Origin: JBBQHM01 sp038323965
GTDB taxonomy: Bacteria; Verrucomicrobiota; Verrucomicrobiia; Chthoniobacterales; UBA10450
Assembly: GCA_038323965.1 (NCBI GenBank)
Contig: JBBQHM010000061.1
Span: forward strand, 1-12,342
Length of the DNA: 12,342 nucleotides
Direction: 5' to 3'
Made by a program: the position numbers and the translations under genes. Under the pieces are notes generated by a model that saw nothing but the letters and a program-made list of their open reading frames with translations, searched no databases and had not been told where the DNA came from. Of this stretch, positions 1-6,606 are shown in pieces (the stretch's first letter is position 1; every line of letters starts with the position of its first letter).

Positions 1-190
1 CCCGGTAGCCGGGCACGTCAAGCGTCGGTAGGAATGCAGTGATCGCGAGAACTAGCGCGACGACCTGGCCGGTAATCGCGAGCCCGGCCGCGATCGCGCG
101 TCGCGAATTCTTTAGACTGAGGATCAGCAGCGAGATTGCGAGCGGAACCGCCGGGACCAGCCAAAGGTTAGTGGCGATCCAGGGTGTCAT
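1..190 (-). CDS. nuoL: NADH-quinone oxidoreductase subunit L, N-terminal part (partial)
   Basis: This is the beginning of a membrane protein that leaves the window at its left edge. 63 codons are visible, beginning MTPWIATNLWLVPAVP, with no stop. The visible part has two hydrophobic segments (about residues 8-25 and 33-53) split by a basic stretch (KNSRR), which fits the first helices of NuoL, one of the three antiporter-like proton-pumping subunits of complex I. The ATG overlaps the nuoK stop codon (ATGA), as in tightly coupled nuo operons. The assignment to NuoL rather than NuoM or NuoN rests mainly on its position right after nuoK, because the diagnostic antiporter-like core lies outside the window. 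nuoM and nuoN would be expected further left. Confidence 0.8.
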   Translation of the reverse strand, partial: MTPWIATNLWLVPAVPLAISLLILSLKNSRRAIAAGLAITGQVVALVLAITAFLPTLDVPGYR

Positions 191-501
191 CCTTTGAGCT
201 GGTCGAGTTGGTCGACATTGGTCGTGCGAATGTGTCGGTAAACGGCGATTACGAGCGCGAGCCCAACGCCCGCTTCGGCCGCGGCAATCGCGATGGAGAA
301 AATGGCGACCATCACGCCCGTCGGTTCGTGCGGCCCCGGCGCGAAACGCCAGAAGGCAACGAAGTTCAGGTTTGCGGCGGCGAGCATCATCTCGATGCCG
401 ATAAGAATGAAAATCGCGTGCCGCCGGCTGAGTGCCGCGAGAAGTCCGATGGAGAACAACGCCGATGAGAAAACGAGGAAAAGCTGAAGGGTCGGCGTCA
501 T
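187..501 (-). CDS. nuoK: NADH-quinone oxidoreductase subunit K
   Basis: NuoK is a small three-helix membrane subunit of complex I, homologous to MrpC of multisubunit antiporters and part of the proton-translocating arm. At 104 residues it has the usual length. Three hydrophobic segments are visible (about 5-23, 29-50 and 62-87). The two conserved intramembrane glutamates of the family are present: E37 in GIEMML and E76 in AAAEAGVGLAL, the latter in the hallmark helix. Both are known to be needed for proton translocation in this family. The start ATG overlaps the nuoJ stop by 4 nt and the stop overlaps the nuoL start by 4 nt, so translation is probably coupled. No sign of degeneration. Confidence 0.96.
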   Translation of the reverse strand: MTPTLQLFLVFSSALFSIGLLAALSRRHAIFILIGIEMMLAAANLNFVAFWRFAPGPHEPTGVMVAIFSIAIAAAEAGVGLALVIAVYRHIRTTNVDQLDQLKG

Positions 502-983
502 TCGCGCTTCCCTTCCATTACCAGCACGAGGGCGCCGACGAGTGCTGCGGTGAGCAATAGACCGATGCAGAGCAGCGGCCAGATGTAGTCCGTCATCAGC
601 GTTTCGCCGATTCGTTTGACCGTCAGCGCTTCAAATGTGGGCGCGACTGCGGCAAGCGACGGAGTCTTATAAACTGCCCACGCCAGTCCGCTGAAAACTG
701 CTGTTGCGATAATGACGCCGCTCCAATTCGGTCCGCGTATCGTCTCACCCTCGCGCCGCGTCAGAAGAATCGTAAACACGATAAGGATGGCGACGGCTCC
801 GACATAGACAAAGATCTGCACTAAACCAACGAATTCCGCACCTAACAAGAAGTAGAACGCGGCGAGACCAATGAAAGCAACTGCGAGCACGAGCGCAGCG
901 TGGATTAACTTGCGCAGCAAAGCGGCAGCGAGCGCGGCGCCAAGCGTCACAACCGCGATGGCAATAAACGCGACGCTATTCAT
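498..983 (-). CDS. nuoJ: NADH-quinone oxidoreductase subunit J
   Basis: NuoJ is a membrane subunit of complex I lying between NuoH/NuoA and NuoK. The 161-residue protein shows five hydrophobic segments (about 1-21, 26-46, 52-73, 88-107 and 136-157). The family's most conserved stretch is present as FYFLLGAEFVGLVQIFVYVG (43-62); in known structures this helix 3 carries the pi-bulge that undergoes conformational change during turnover. It is followed by RREGE on the cytoplasmic side. The helix 5 approach (IGETLMTDYIWPL) is also typical. It directly follows nuoH with a 4-nt ATGA overlap. In the canonical gene order nuoI would lie between nuoH and nuoJ; here it does not. Confidence 0.95.
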   Translation of the reverse strand: MNSVAFIAIAVVTLGAALAAALLRKLIHAALVLAVAFIGLAAFYFLLGAEFVGLVQIFVYVGAVAILIVFTILLTRREGETIRGPNWSGVIIATAVFSGLAWAVYKTPSLAAVAPTFEALTVKRIGETLMTDYIWPLLCIGLLLTAALVGALVLVMEGKRE

Positions 984-2167
984 TCGGCGAAACGGTAGGT
1001 CCGGGTGGCGAAACGTTTATGCGCCCCGAGCAAACGCGAGAGAAGAACGTAGACGACTGCGATAATTGCGAACGACGCAAGCCATCCTGAAATGCCATGT
1101 GCAGCGTAGTGCCAGACGGCGGCCGCAAGCACGCAAGTGAACGCCATTGGCAGCATGAACTTCCAAGCGAAGTTCATCACCTGGTCCACGCGTGTCCGCG
1201 GGAGCGTGCCGCGAATCCAGATGAAGACGAAAAGCAGAACGCCGAGTTTCGCGAAAAACCAAACGTAGGACGGAATGAACGTGAGCCAGGAGATCGGCGC
1301 CTGCCAGCCGCCGAGAAAGAGCGTTACCGCCAATCCGCTGATCGCGAACATGCCAAAGTATTCCGCCATGAAGAACGTGGCGTACTTAAAGCCGGAATAT
1401 TCCGTCATGTGACCGGCGACGATTTCCGATTCGCCCTCGGGCACATCGAACGGCGTGCGGTTCGACTCAACCAGCCCGGAGATGAAAAACAAAAGGAAGG
1501 CGGCGGCGCCCCACGGCTTCAGCACAAACCAATGCGGAATGAACCCGAGTTTATAGCCGCTCTGAGCGGCAACGATCGCATCCGGCGAAAGCGAACCCAC
1601 GATCATCACAACGGGGAGCACGGTGATCAGCAGCGGCAGTTCGTAGCTGACCATTTGCGCGATCGCCCGCATCGCGCCAAGCATCGAAAATTTGTTGTTA
1701 CTCCCCCACCCTGCCATGAAGACCGCGAGCTCCGTCGCGGAGCCGACAGCAAAGAAAAACAGAATTCCGCCGTCGATCGCAAACGGCGTCATGTTTCGCC
1801 CATAGGGAATCACGCCGAGCGCGAGAATCGCCGGCGCGGCCACCATGATGGGAGCGAGAAAGTGGACGACCTTGTCCGCGCGAATTGGAACGATGTCTTC
1901 CTTGATCAACATCTTGATGCCATCCGCGAGCGGCTGCAGCAGACCAAACGGACCCACGCGATTTGGTCCGTAACGATTCTGAATGCGCGCCAGGATTTTG
2001 CGCTCGAGCAATGACATCATGGCGAAGAGCGAGAGAAAGAGGACGAGGACGGCGGATATACTGATGAGGCTGGAGACAATCTGCTGCAGCCAATCGGGCA
2101 TGCCTGCGAGGGGCGATAGCGCCCGGCGTTTTCCGATTACGAAAATCTGATCGAGAAATTCGCTCAC
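980..2167 (-). CDS. nuoH: NADH-quinone oxidoreductase subunit H
   Basis: NuoH (ND1 homologue) is the membrane subunit that docks the peripheral arm and lines the quinone chamber. Family signatures are clear: ERKILARIQNRYGPNRVGPFG (first 20 at 55-74), AGWGSNNKFSMLGAMRA (152-168) and the acidic quinone-site loop with NRTPFDVPEGESEI (236-249), followed by EYSGFKYATFFMAEY (256-270). At 395 residues it is longer than E. coli NuoH (about 325). The extra length is an N-terminal extension of about 25 residues, an insert near 200-220, and a C-terminal hydrophobic helix (about 360-380) with a basic tail. The start shown is GTG at 2167; an in-frame ATG at 2101 (residue 23) is an alternative and would still keep the first helix. 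Neither has a convincing Shine-Dalgarno sequence. It is the first gene of the leftward nuoHJKL operon. Confidence 0.96.
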   Translation of the reverse strand: MSEFLDQIFVIGKRRALSPLAGMPDWLQQIVSSLISISAVLVLFLSLFAMMSLLERKILARIQNRYGPNRVGPFGLLQPLADGIKMLIKEDIVPIRADKVVHFLAPIMVAAPAILALGVIPYGRNMTPFAIDGGILFFFAVGSATELAVFMAGWGSNNKFSMLGAMRAIAQMVSYELPLLITVLPVVMIVGSLSPDAIVAAQSGYKLGFIPHWFVLKPWGAAAFLLFFISGLVESNRTPFDVPEGESEIVAGHMTEYSGFKYATFFMAEYFGMFAISGLAVTLFLGGWQAPISWLTFIPSYVWFFAKLGVLLFVFIWIRGTLPRTRVDQVMNFAWKFMLPMAFTCVLAAAVWHYAAHGISGWLASFAIIAVVYVLLSRLLGAHKRFATRTYRFAE

Positions 2168-2314
2168 TTGCGTTGAAGGAAAGCGATCCGTGAATTTTAA
2201 TGCAAGGCCGAATGATCACGGCTAGCCCGGCAAAAAATTTTTGTACTTCCGTTTCTTCCGCCGCACGCACATATCGTAGCAGTCGCAGCTGAGGCGAAAC
2301 GAACTCCCACTTCC
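2168..2314. promoter_or_regulatory. divergent promoter region between nuoH and gdhA
   Basis: This 147-bp gap separates the leftward nuoHJKL genes from the rightward gdhA-nuoABCDI genes, so promoters for both should lie here. Visible elements: an A6T5 tract (2232-2242), the palindrome GGCTAGCC (2220-2227), and a GCCG-N8-CGGC dyad (2207-2222). On the minus strand TAAAAT (2199-2194) is a plausible -10 box about 26 nt before the nuoH GTG, but I see no good -35 partner. No convincing sigma-70 pair was found on the plus strand; TTGTAC (2241-2246) lacks a properly spaced -10. That promoters lie here follows from gene orientation; the individual elements are guesses. Confidence 0.45.
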
Positions 2315-3676
2315 ATGAACGAATACGTCTCAGAATTAATGGCCGGCGTGAAAGCCAAGAACCCGGTCGAGCCGGAGTTTCATCAGGCTGTCTTCGAGGT
2401 CGTTGATTCGCTGGCGCCCGCGCTCGAGCGACATCCGGAATTTCGACGCGCGAAAATCCTGGAACGAATGATCGAGCCGGAACGCGTCATCATGTTTCGG
2501 GTGCCGTGGCAGGACGACAAAGGCGAGGTGCATGTGAATCGCGGTTTCCGCATCCAGATGAACAGCGCGATCGGGCCGTACAAAGGTGGCCTGCGTTTTC
2601 ATCCATCGGTCAACCTCGGAATCCTGAAATTTCTCGCGTTCGAGCAGGTCTTTAAGAACGCGCTGACGACGCTTCCGATGGGTGGCGGTAAAGGCGGAGC
2701 CGATTTCGATCCGAAAGGAAAAAGCGACAGCGAGGTGATGCGATTTTGTCAGGCGTTCATGTGCGAGCTTTTCCGGCATATTGGCCCGGACACGGACGTG
2801 CCGGCGGGTGACATCGGCGTGGGCGCGCGCGAAATCGGCTTTCTCTTTGGCATGTATAAAAGGCTGCGGAATGAATTTACCGGAGTCATGACGGGCAAAG
2901 GCTTGACCTGGGGCGGCTCGGTGATTCGTCCCGAAGCGACGGGCTATGGCGCGGTTTATTTTGCAGCGGAGATGCTCAAGACAAGAAAGGAAGATCTTGC
3001 AGGCAAAACTTGCCTGGTCTCGGGAAGCGGCAACGTCGCGCAGTACACCGTAGATAAATTAATCTCGCTGGGCGCACGCGCGGTGACGCTCTCCGACTCC
3101 GGCGGGTACATTTACGATGAAGCGGGCATCAATCGCGAAAAGCTCGCCTACTTAATGGACTTGAAGAATAACCGCCGTGGCCGCATCTCCGAGTACGCGG
3201 AAAAATTCAAAGGTGTTGTCTTCACACCCACCGATCCGGCGCTCGATTACAATCCGCTCTGGAATCACAAAGCGGAATGCGCGTTTCCGAGTGCAACACA
3301 GAACGAGATCAATGGAAAGGACGCCGCGAACCTCGTAAAGAACGGCGTCTACGTGGTTTCGGAAGGCGCGAACATGCCGACGACGATCGACGGGGTGAAT
3401 CAGTTTCTCGAGGCAAAGATATTGTTCGGACCGGGCAAGGCCGCCAACGCCGGCGGCGTCGCGACGTCAGGATTGGAGATGGCGCAAAACAGCATGCGCA
3501 TTTCATGGACGCGCGAAGAAGTGGACGCGCGACTGTTCAACATCATGAAAACCATTCACGAAGTTTGTCACGCGACGGCGGAGAAATATGGCACGCCCGG
3601 TAATTACGTGAACGGTGCGAACATCGCGGGCTTTCTGAAGGTAGCGAATGCGATGATGGATCAGGGGCTGGTCTAA
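2315..3676 (+). CDS. gdhA: NADP-type glutamate dehydrogenase
   Basis: Glutamate dehydrogenase interconverts 2-oxoglutarate plus ammonium and L-glutamate with a nicotinamide cofactor, in the cytoplasm. The 453-residue length and sequence match the hexameric, mostly NADP-dependent (EC 1.4.1.4) bacterial family. Visible signatures: substrate-domain FRIQMNSAIGPYKGGLRFHP (78-97), catalytic lysine region LPMGGGKGGADF with K126, and PAGDIGVG with D166. The Rossmann dinucleotide site is VSGSGNVAQY (235-244), followed by LSDSGG (259-264), where the Ser after Asp suits NADP(H) use, and SEGANMPT (349-356). The ATG has no clear Shine-Dalgarno. The stop lies only 6 nt before nuoA, so it is probably the first gene of the gdhA-nuoABCDI transcript. 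This is an unusual place for it and hints at co-expression of nitrogen assimilation with respiration. Cofactor preference is inferred. Confidence 0.95.
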   Translation: MNEYVSELMAGVKAKNPVEPEFHQAVFEVVDSLAPALERHPEFRRAKILERMIEPERVIMFRVPWQDDKGEVHVNRGFRIQMNSAIGPYKGGLRFHPSVNLGILKFLAFEQVFKNALTTLPMGGGKGGADFDPKGKSDSEVMRFCQAFMCELFRHIGPDTDVPAGDIGVGAREIGFLFGMYKRLRNEFTGVMTGKGLTWGGSVIRPEATGYGAVYFAAEMLKTRKEDLAGKTCLVSGSGNVAQYTVDKLISLGARAVTLSDSGGYIYDEAGINREKLAYLMDLKNNRRGRISEYAEKFKGVVFTPTDPALDYNPLWNHKAECAFPSATQNEINGKDAANLVKNGVYVVSEGANMPTTIDGVNQFLEAKILFGPGKAANAGGVATSGLEMAQNSMRISWTREEVDARLFNIMKTIHEVCHATAEKYGTPGNYVNGANIAGFLKVANAMMDQGLV

Positions 3677-3682
3677 CCGTTC

Positions 3683-4057
3683 ATGCATACCAATCCGTAT
3701 TTTTTCCTAATCATCTTCGTCGGAGTCGCGCTGGTTTTCCCGCTCGCGCCGCTGGCGCTGGCGTGGCTTTGGCGCCATTTCTTCCAGCCGCCAAAACCGG
3801 GCGCGGATAAAAACGCGACCTACGAGTGTGGCGTCGAGTCTCTGGGTGATGCGCAGATCCAGTTTCGATCTCAATACTACGTTTACGGCATCATCTTTCT
3901 GATCTTCGACGTGGAAGCGATTTTTCTCATCCCCTTTGCCGTCGCGTTCACTGGGCTACCGGTAGGCGCGTTCGTTGTGATTCTTGTCTTTCTGTTGCTA
4001 CTGCTCGAAGGATTGGTCTGGGCGTGGGGAAAAGGTGGCCTGGACTGGGCTAAATAA
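3683..4057 (+). CDS. nuoA: NADH-quinone oxidoreductase subunit A
   Basis: NuoA (ND3 homologue) is a small three-helix membrane subunit at the junction of the two arms of complex I. The 124-residue protein has hydrophobic segments at about 6-31, 66-88 and 92-113. The conserved loop before helix 2 reads KNATYECGVESLG; its Cys49 corresponds to the ND3-loop cysteine that changes accessibility in the active/deactive transition of some complexes. Helix 2 carries the conserved acidic pair in IFDVEAIFL (D76, E78), and the C-terminus EGLVWAWGKGGLDW is typical. It starts 6 nt after the gdhA stop without a visible Shine-Dalgarno and ends 9 nt before nuoB. Confidence 0.97.
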   Translation: MHTNPYFFLIIFVGVALVFPLAPLALAWLWRHFFQPPKPGADKNATYECGVESLGDAQIQFRSQYYVYGIIFLIFDVEAIFLIPFAVAFTGLPVGAFVVILVFLLLLLEGLVWAWGKGGLDWAK

Positions 4058-4058
4058 C

Positions 4059-4065
4059 GGGAGGG
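4059..4065 (+). promoter_or_regulatory. ribosome binding site of nuoB
   Basis: GGGAGGG lies in the 9-nt gap between nuoA and nuoB and is the clearest Shine-Dalgarno sequence in the window. nuoB opens with two successive ATG codons (4067 and 4070). The spacing to 4067 is only 1-2 nt, and 4-5 nt to 4070, so the second ATG may be the one used. Confidence 0.5.
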
Positions 4066-4066
4066 C

Positions 4067-4681
4067 ATGATGGACGAATCGTTGCAGAGCGAACTGCAAA
4101 AACAGGGCATCTGGGTCACCTCGATGCAGGATCTTTATAACTGGGGACGCAAAAATTCGATCTGGCCGCTTCAGTTCGGTCTCGCCTGCTGCGCGATTGA
4201 AATGATCGCCACCGCGGCCTCCCGTTATGACATCGCGCGCTTTGGCGGCGAAGTTTTTCGACCTTCACCAAGACAGGCTGATCTCATGATCGTGGCCGGA
4301 ACCGTCACCAAAAAAATGGCGCCGCAAGTGGTCCGACTCTACAACCAAATGCCCGACCCGAAATATGTTATCGCCATGGGTGCGTGTGCGATTTCCGGCG
4401 GACCGTTCAAGCAGGGTTACAACGTGCTCAAGGGAATCGACCGGTATATTCCGGTGGATGTATATATTCCCGGCTGCCCGCCTCGACCGGAGGCGTTGCT
4501 GCATGCCTTCATGGAACTGCAGCGCAAGATCGATGGGCAAAAGCTCACCGGCGGCGATCAAGCGGCTTTCCTGCGCGCGGAGCAGCCGAGCGAGTATCCA
4601 GTGCCGGCTTTCGGTGCGCATGATTTACAGCCCTCGAAGAACGACACCGTCTTTCACCCGCCTCACATCGAGCGCGTCTGA
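4067..4681 (+). CDS. nuoB: NADH-quinone oxidoreductase subunit B
   Basis: NuoB (PSST homologue) holds the terminal [4Fe-4S] cluster N2, which passes electrons to quinone in the connecting module of complex I. The four expected ligands are visible: adjacent C41-C42 in GLACCAIEM, C107 in AMGACAISGG and C137 in IPGCPPRPE. The core FGGEVFRPSPRQADLMIVAG and TKKMAPQV is highly conserved. At 204 residues it is slightly longer than average because of a C-terminal tail (about 155-204) beyond the folded domain. Its stop codon shares one base with the nuoC start (TGATG), implying translational coupling. The start is one of two tandem ATGs; the second fits the Shine-Dalgarno spacing better. Confidence 0.97.
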   Translation: MMDESLQSELQKQGIWVTSMQDLYNWGRKNSIWPLQFGLACCAIEMIATAASRYDIARFGGEVFRPSPRQADLMIVAGTVTKKMAPQVVRLYNQMPDPKYVIAMGACAISGGPFKQGYNVLKGIDRYIPVDVYIPGCPPRPEALLHAFMELQRKIDGQKLTGGDQAAFLRAEQPSEYPVPAFGAHDLQPSKNDTVFHPPHIERV

Positions 4682-5346
4682 TGATCGAATCGATCGAAGA
4701 GATCAAGGCGCGCATCGAGGCTGCGCTGCCGGCAGCAGTCGTCGAGATCGTGGCTAACCCGGGTCCAGCGAACCAGCCATCGCTATTATTGAATAAGGTG
4801 AGCGCGCTCGAAGTCGTGAGATTTCTGTGTGACGATTCCCGGTTGCGGTTGGATTTTTGTTCGAATGCGACCGGCGTTGATTGGCCTGAACGCAAAGTAA
4901 AGACGACGACGAAAGTGAAGACATTAGTCGATGGCGAAGAGAAAGAAGTCGATCAGGTGCTGGAGGAAACAATTCCCGGGTATCTCGAGGCAGTTTATCA
5001 CCTCTATTCGATGAGTGAGAAGCACGGGCCGGTGATCATCCGCATGCGCACCGCGGATCGTGAAACTGCCGTGCACTTGCCGTCGTTAACTTCTATCTAT
5101 CGCAGCGCTGAGTTTCAGGAGCGCGAGATCTACGATCTTTATGGCATTCGCTTTGATGGCCATCCCGATCTGCGCCGCATTCTAATGTGGGATGAGTTCG
5201 TCGATCATCCCATGCGCAAAGACTATCGCGAGCCGGATGACTACGAATATGAACCGACACCGCACGACGACGTGCTCGATAAGGCGAAGGCTCACTATTC
5301 CTTGCGACCGCAACTTGATGGCGCGGAGGGAATCCTGGAAGAATGA
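4681..5346 (+). CDS. nuoC: NADH-quinone oxidoreductase subunit C
   Basis: NuoC (30-kDa subunit) is a structural subunit of the quinone-reducing module that packs against NuoD. The family signature is complete: SAEFQEREIYDLYGIRFDGH (142-161) followed by PDLRRILMWDEF and DHPMRKDY. The family beta-strand LEAVYHLYSM lies at 102-111. Between GVDWP (65-69) and this strand is a charged, Lys/Glu/Thr-rich stretch of about 30 residues (70-100) that looks like an insertion compared with standard NuoC. nuoC and nuoD are separate genes, unlike the fused NuoCD of E. coli. The gene overlaps nuoB by one base. After its stop comes a 102-nt gap, the only sizeable break in this operon, filled by a palindromic repeat. 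Confidence 0.96.
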   Translation: MIESIEEIKARIEAALPAAVVEIVANPGPANQPSLLLNKVSALEVVRFLCDDSRLRLDFCSNATGVDWPERKVKTTTKVKTLVDGEEKEVDQVLEETIPGYLEAVYHLYSMSEKHGPVIIRMRTADRETAVHLPSLTSIYRSAEFQEREIYDLYGIRFDGHPDLRRILMWDEFVDHPMRKDYREPDDYEYEPTPHDDVLDKAKAHYSLRPQLDGAEGILEE

Positions 5347-5350
5347 ATTC

Positions 5351-5434
5351 GTCCACAGATTTCACCGATTTACACAGATTTTTAAAACAGAAGTTCGTCT
5401 CTTCCATCTGTGAAAATCTGCGAAATCTGTGGAC
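5351..5434. repeat. 84-bp imperfect palindromic repeat between nuoC and nuoD
   Basis: Two 29-nt arms (5351-5379 and 5406-5434) are reverse complements at 26 of 29 positions, around a 26-nt loop. The outer 13 nt, starting GTCCACAGATTTC, pair perfectly. Each arm is itself made of short related units; the left arm reads CACAGATTT, CACCGATTT, then CACAGATTT (5354, 5363, 5373). The element fills most of the 102-nt nuoC-nuoD gap. Similar CACAGATT/AATCTGTG intergenic repeats are, from memory, common in several bacterial phyla, so this is probably one copy of a dispersed family. In mRNA it would form a long hairpin between two cotranscribed genes. No poly-U tract follows, so it is not a standard terminator. 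Confidence 0.85.
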
Positions 5435-5448
5435 ATAAATATCTTTAA

Positions 5449-6606
5449 ATGAGTACTGGCTTTCACGAACTGGCAGAGGCTCCTCCGGCGATGACTTCAC
5501 GTCTTGAAGGCGAACTACTCGAAGTATCGATGGGTCCGCAGCATCCCTCGACGCATGGCGTATTTCGGATGAATGTCGCGCTGGACGGCGAAGTAGTAAG
5601 GAAGCTTAAGCCGGTATTTGGCTACCTGCATCGTAACCATGAGAAGATTGGGGAAACGACAAGCTACCTCGGGTCGATGCCATACACAGATCGGCTCGAT
5701 TACTTTTGCTCCATGACCAACAACTGGGCCTACGCGCTAAGTGTCGAGAAGCTGGCGGGTATCGAGGTTCCTGAACGCGCGGAATATCTTCGCGTTATCC
5801 TGGCAGAATTAACCCGCCTCCAGAATCACATTTCACTACTAGGCTTCCTGCTGAGCGACATGGGCGCCTGGGGCACGCCGCTGATGTATGCGTTCCGCGA
5901 GCGCGAGAAGATTCTCGACTTGTTCGAGTCACTCTCCGGTTCGCGCATGATGTGCGACTATATGAGGTTCGGTGGCTGCCGGGTCGATCCCGACTCTGGT
6001 TGGATGGAGCGCGCGCAGAAGGTGGTCGCCGAGTTTCCGCGGTTTCTTGACGAACTGGAAGCACTCGTAGTTTCGAACGAGATATTAATGGCGCGGACGC
6101 AGGAGGTCGGGAAGCTATCGGCCGATCTTGCCATCAACGCTGGGATTACTGGACCAATGCTGCGCGCATCTGGCGTGAACTATGACATCCGAAAGGTGGA
6201 CGGATATGGATTCTATCCGCGAGTTAAGTTTCGTGTCCCTTTGGGAGATCATGGAGATTGCTACGACCGGCTAATGATGCGCGTGCTCGAGCTGCGCGAG
6301 AGTCTAAGTATCCTGCAGCAAGCTTTCGCACAGGTCGCCGCAGGTCCAGTAATGAATCCGAAAGTAAAGGCACGCGCGTTTCGTCCACCGGCCGGCGAAG
6401 CGTATGGACGTATCGAAGGACCAAAGGGAGAACTTGGTTTCTATCTCATTAGCGATGGAACTGGGAATCCTTACCGCTACCGGGTGCGCCCTCCCAGTTT
6501 CGTGAATCTTACGGTGCTGGAAGACCTTTGCCTGGGACACACGGTCGCCGATGTCATGGTCATCCTTGGTCGCATCGACATCGTCATGGGAGAAGTAGAT
6601 CGATGA
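5449..6606 (+). CDS. nuoD: NADH-quinone oxidoreductase subunit D
   Basis: NuoD (49-kDa subunit) forms the quinone-binding cavity with NuoB and NuoH and descends from NiFe-hydrogenase large subunits. Signatures visible: MGPQHPSTHGVFR (28-40) with the quinone-site histidine loop, HEKIGE (64-69), MPYTDRLDY with Y79 (77-85), and a C-terminus of MVILGRIDIVMGEVDR. There are no CxxC pairs, so the NiFe site is absent and this is a true NuoD rather than a hydrogenase. At 385 residues the length is near normal. The ATG at 5449 has no Shine-Dalgarno and follows the palindromic repeat; an internal ATG at 5491 would also leave the core intact. By eye it uses more A/T-ending codons than nuoI. It overlaps nuoI by 4 nt (ATGA). 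Confidence 0.97.
   Translation: MSTGFHELAEAPPAMTSRLEGELLEVSMGPQHPSTHGVFRMNVALDGEVVRKLKPVFGYLHRNHEKIGETTSYLGSMPYTDRLDYFCSMTNNWAYALSVEKLAGIEVPERAEYLRVILAELTRLQNHISLLGFLLSDMGAWGTPLMYAFREREKILDLFESLSGSRMMCDYMRFGGCRVDPDSGWMERAQKVVAEFPRFLDELEALVVSNEILMARTQEVGKLSADLAINAGITGPMLRASGVNYDIRKVDGYGFYPRVKFRVPLGDHGDCYDRLMMRVLELRESLSILQQAFAQVAAGPVMNPKVKARAFRPPAGEAYGRIEGPKGELGFYLISDGTGNPYRYRVRPPSFVNLTVLEDLCLGHTVADVMVILGRIDIVMGEVDR

Noticed and set aside
1097..2014. A 305-codon open frame on the plus strand opposite nuoH
   Set aside because: The product is rich in His, Arg, Glu and Asp with no recognisable motif, and it lies fully antisense to a well-conserved nuoH. It is a shadow of high-GC coding sequence.
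5351..5434. CRISPR-like short repeats between nuoC and nuoD
   Set aside because: The repeated units are 9-10 nt, adjoining and arranged as an inverted pair, with no spacers. It is a palindromic intergenic element.
6528..6602. Upstream extension of nuoI
   Set aside because: The extra 25 residues lie inside nuoD, are His/Arg-rich and unlike NuoI. The ATG at 6603 overlapping the nuoD stop is the better start.
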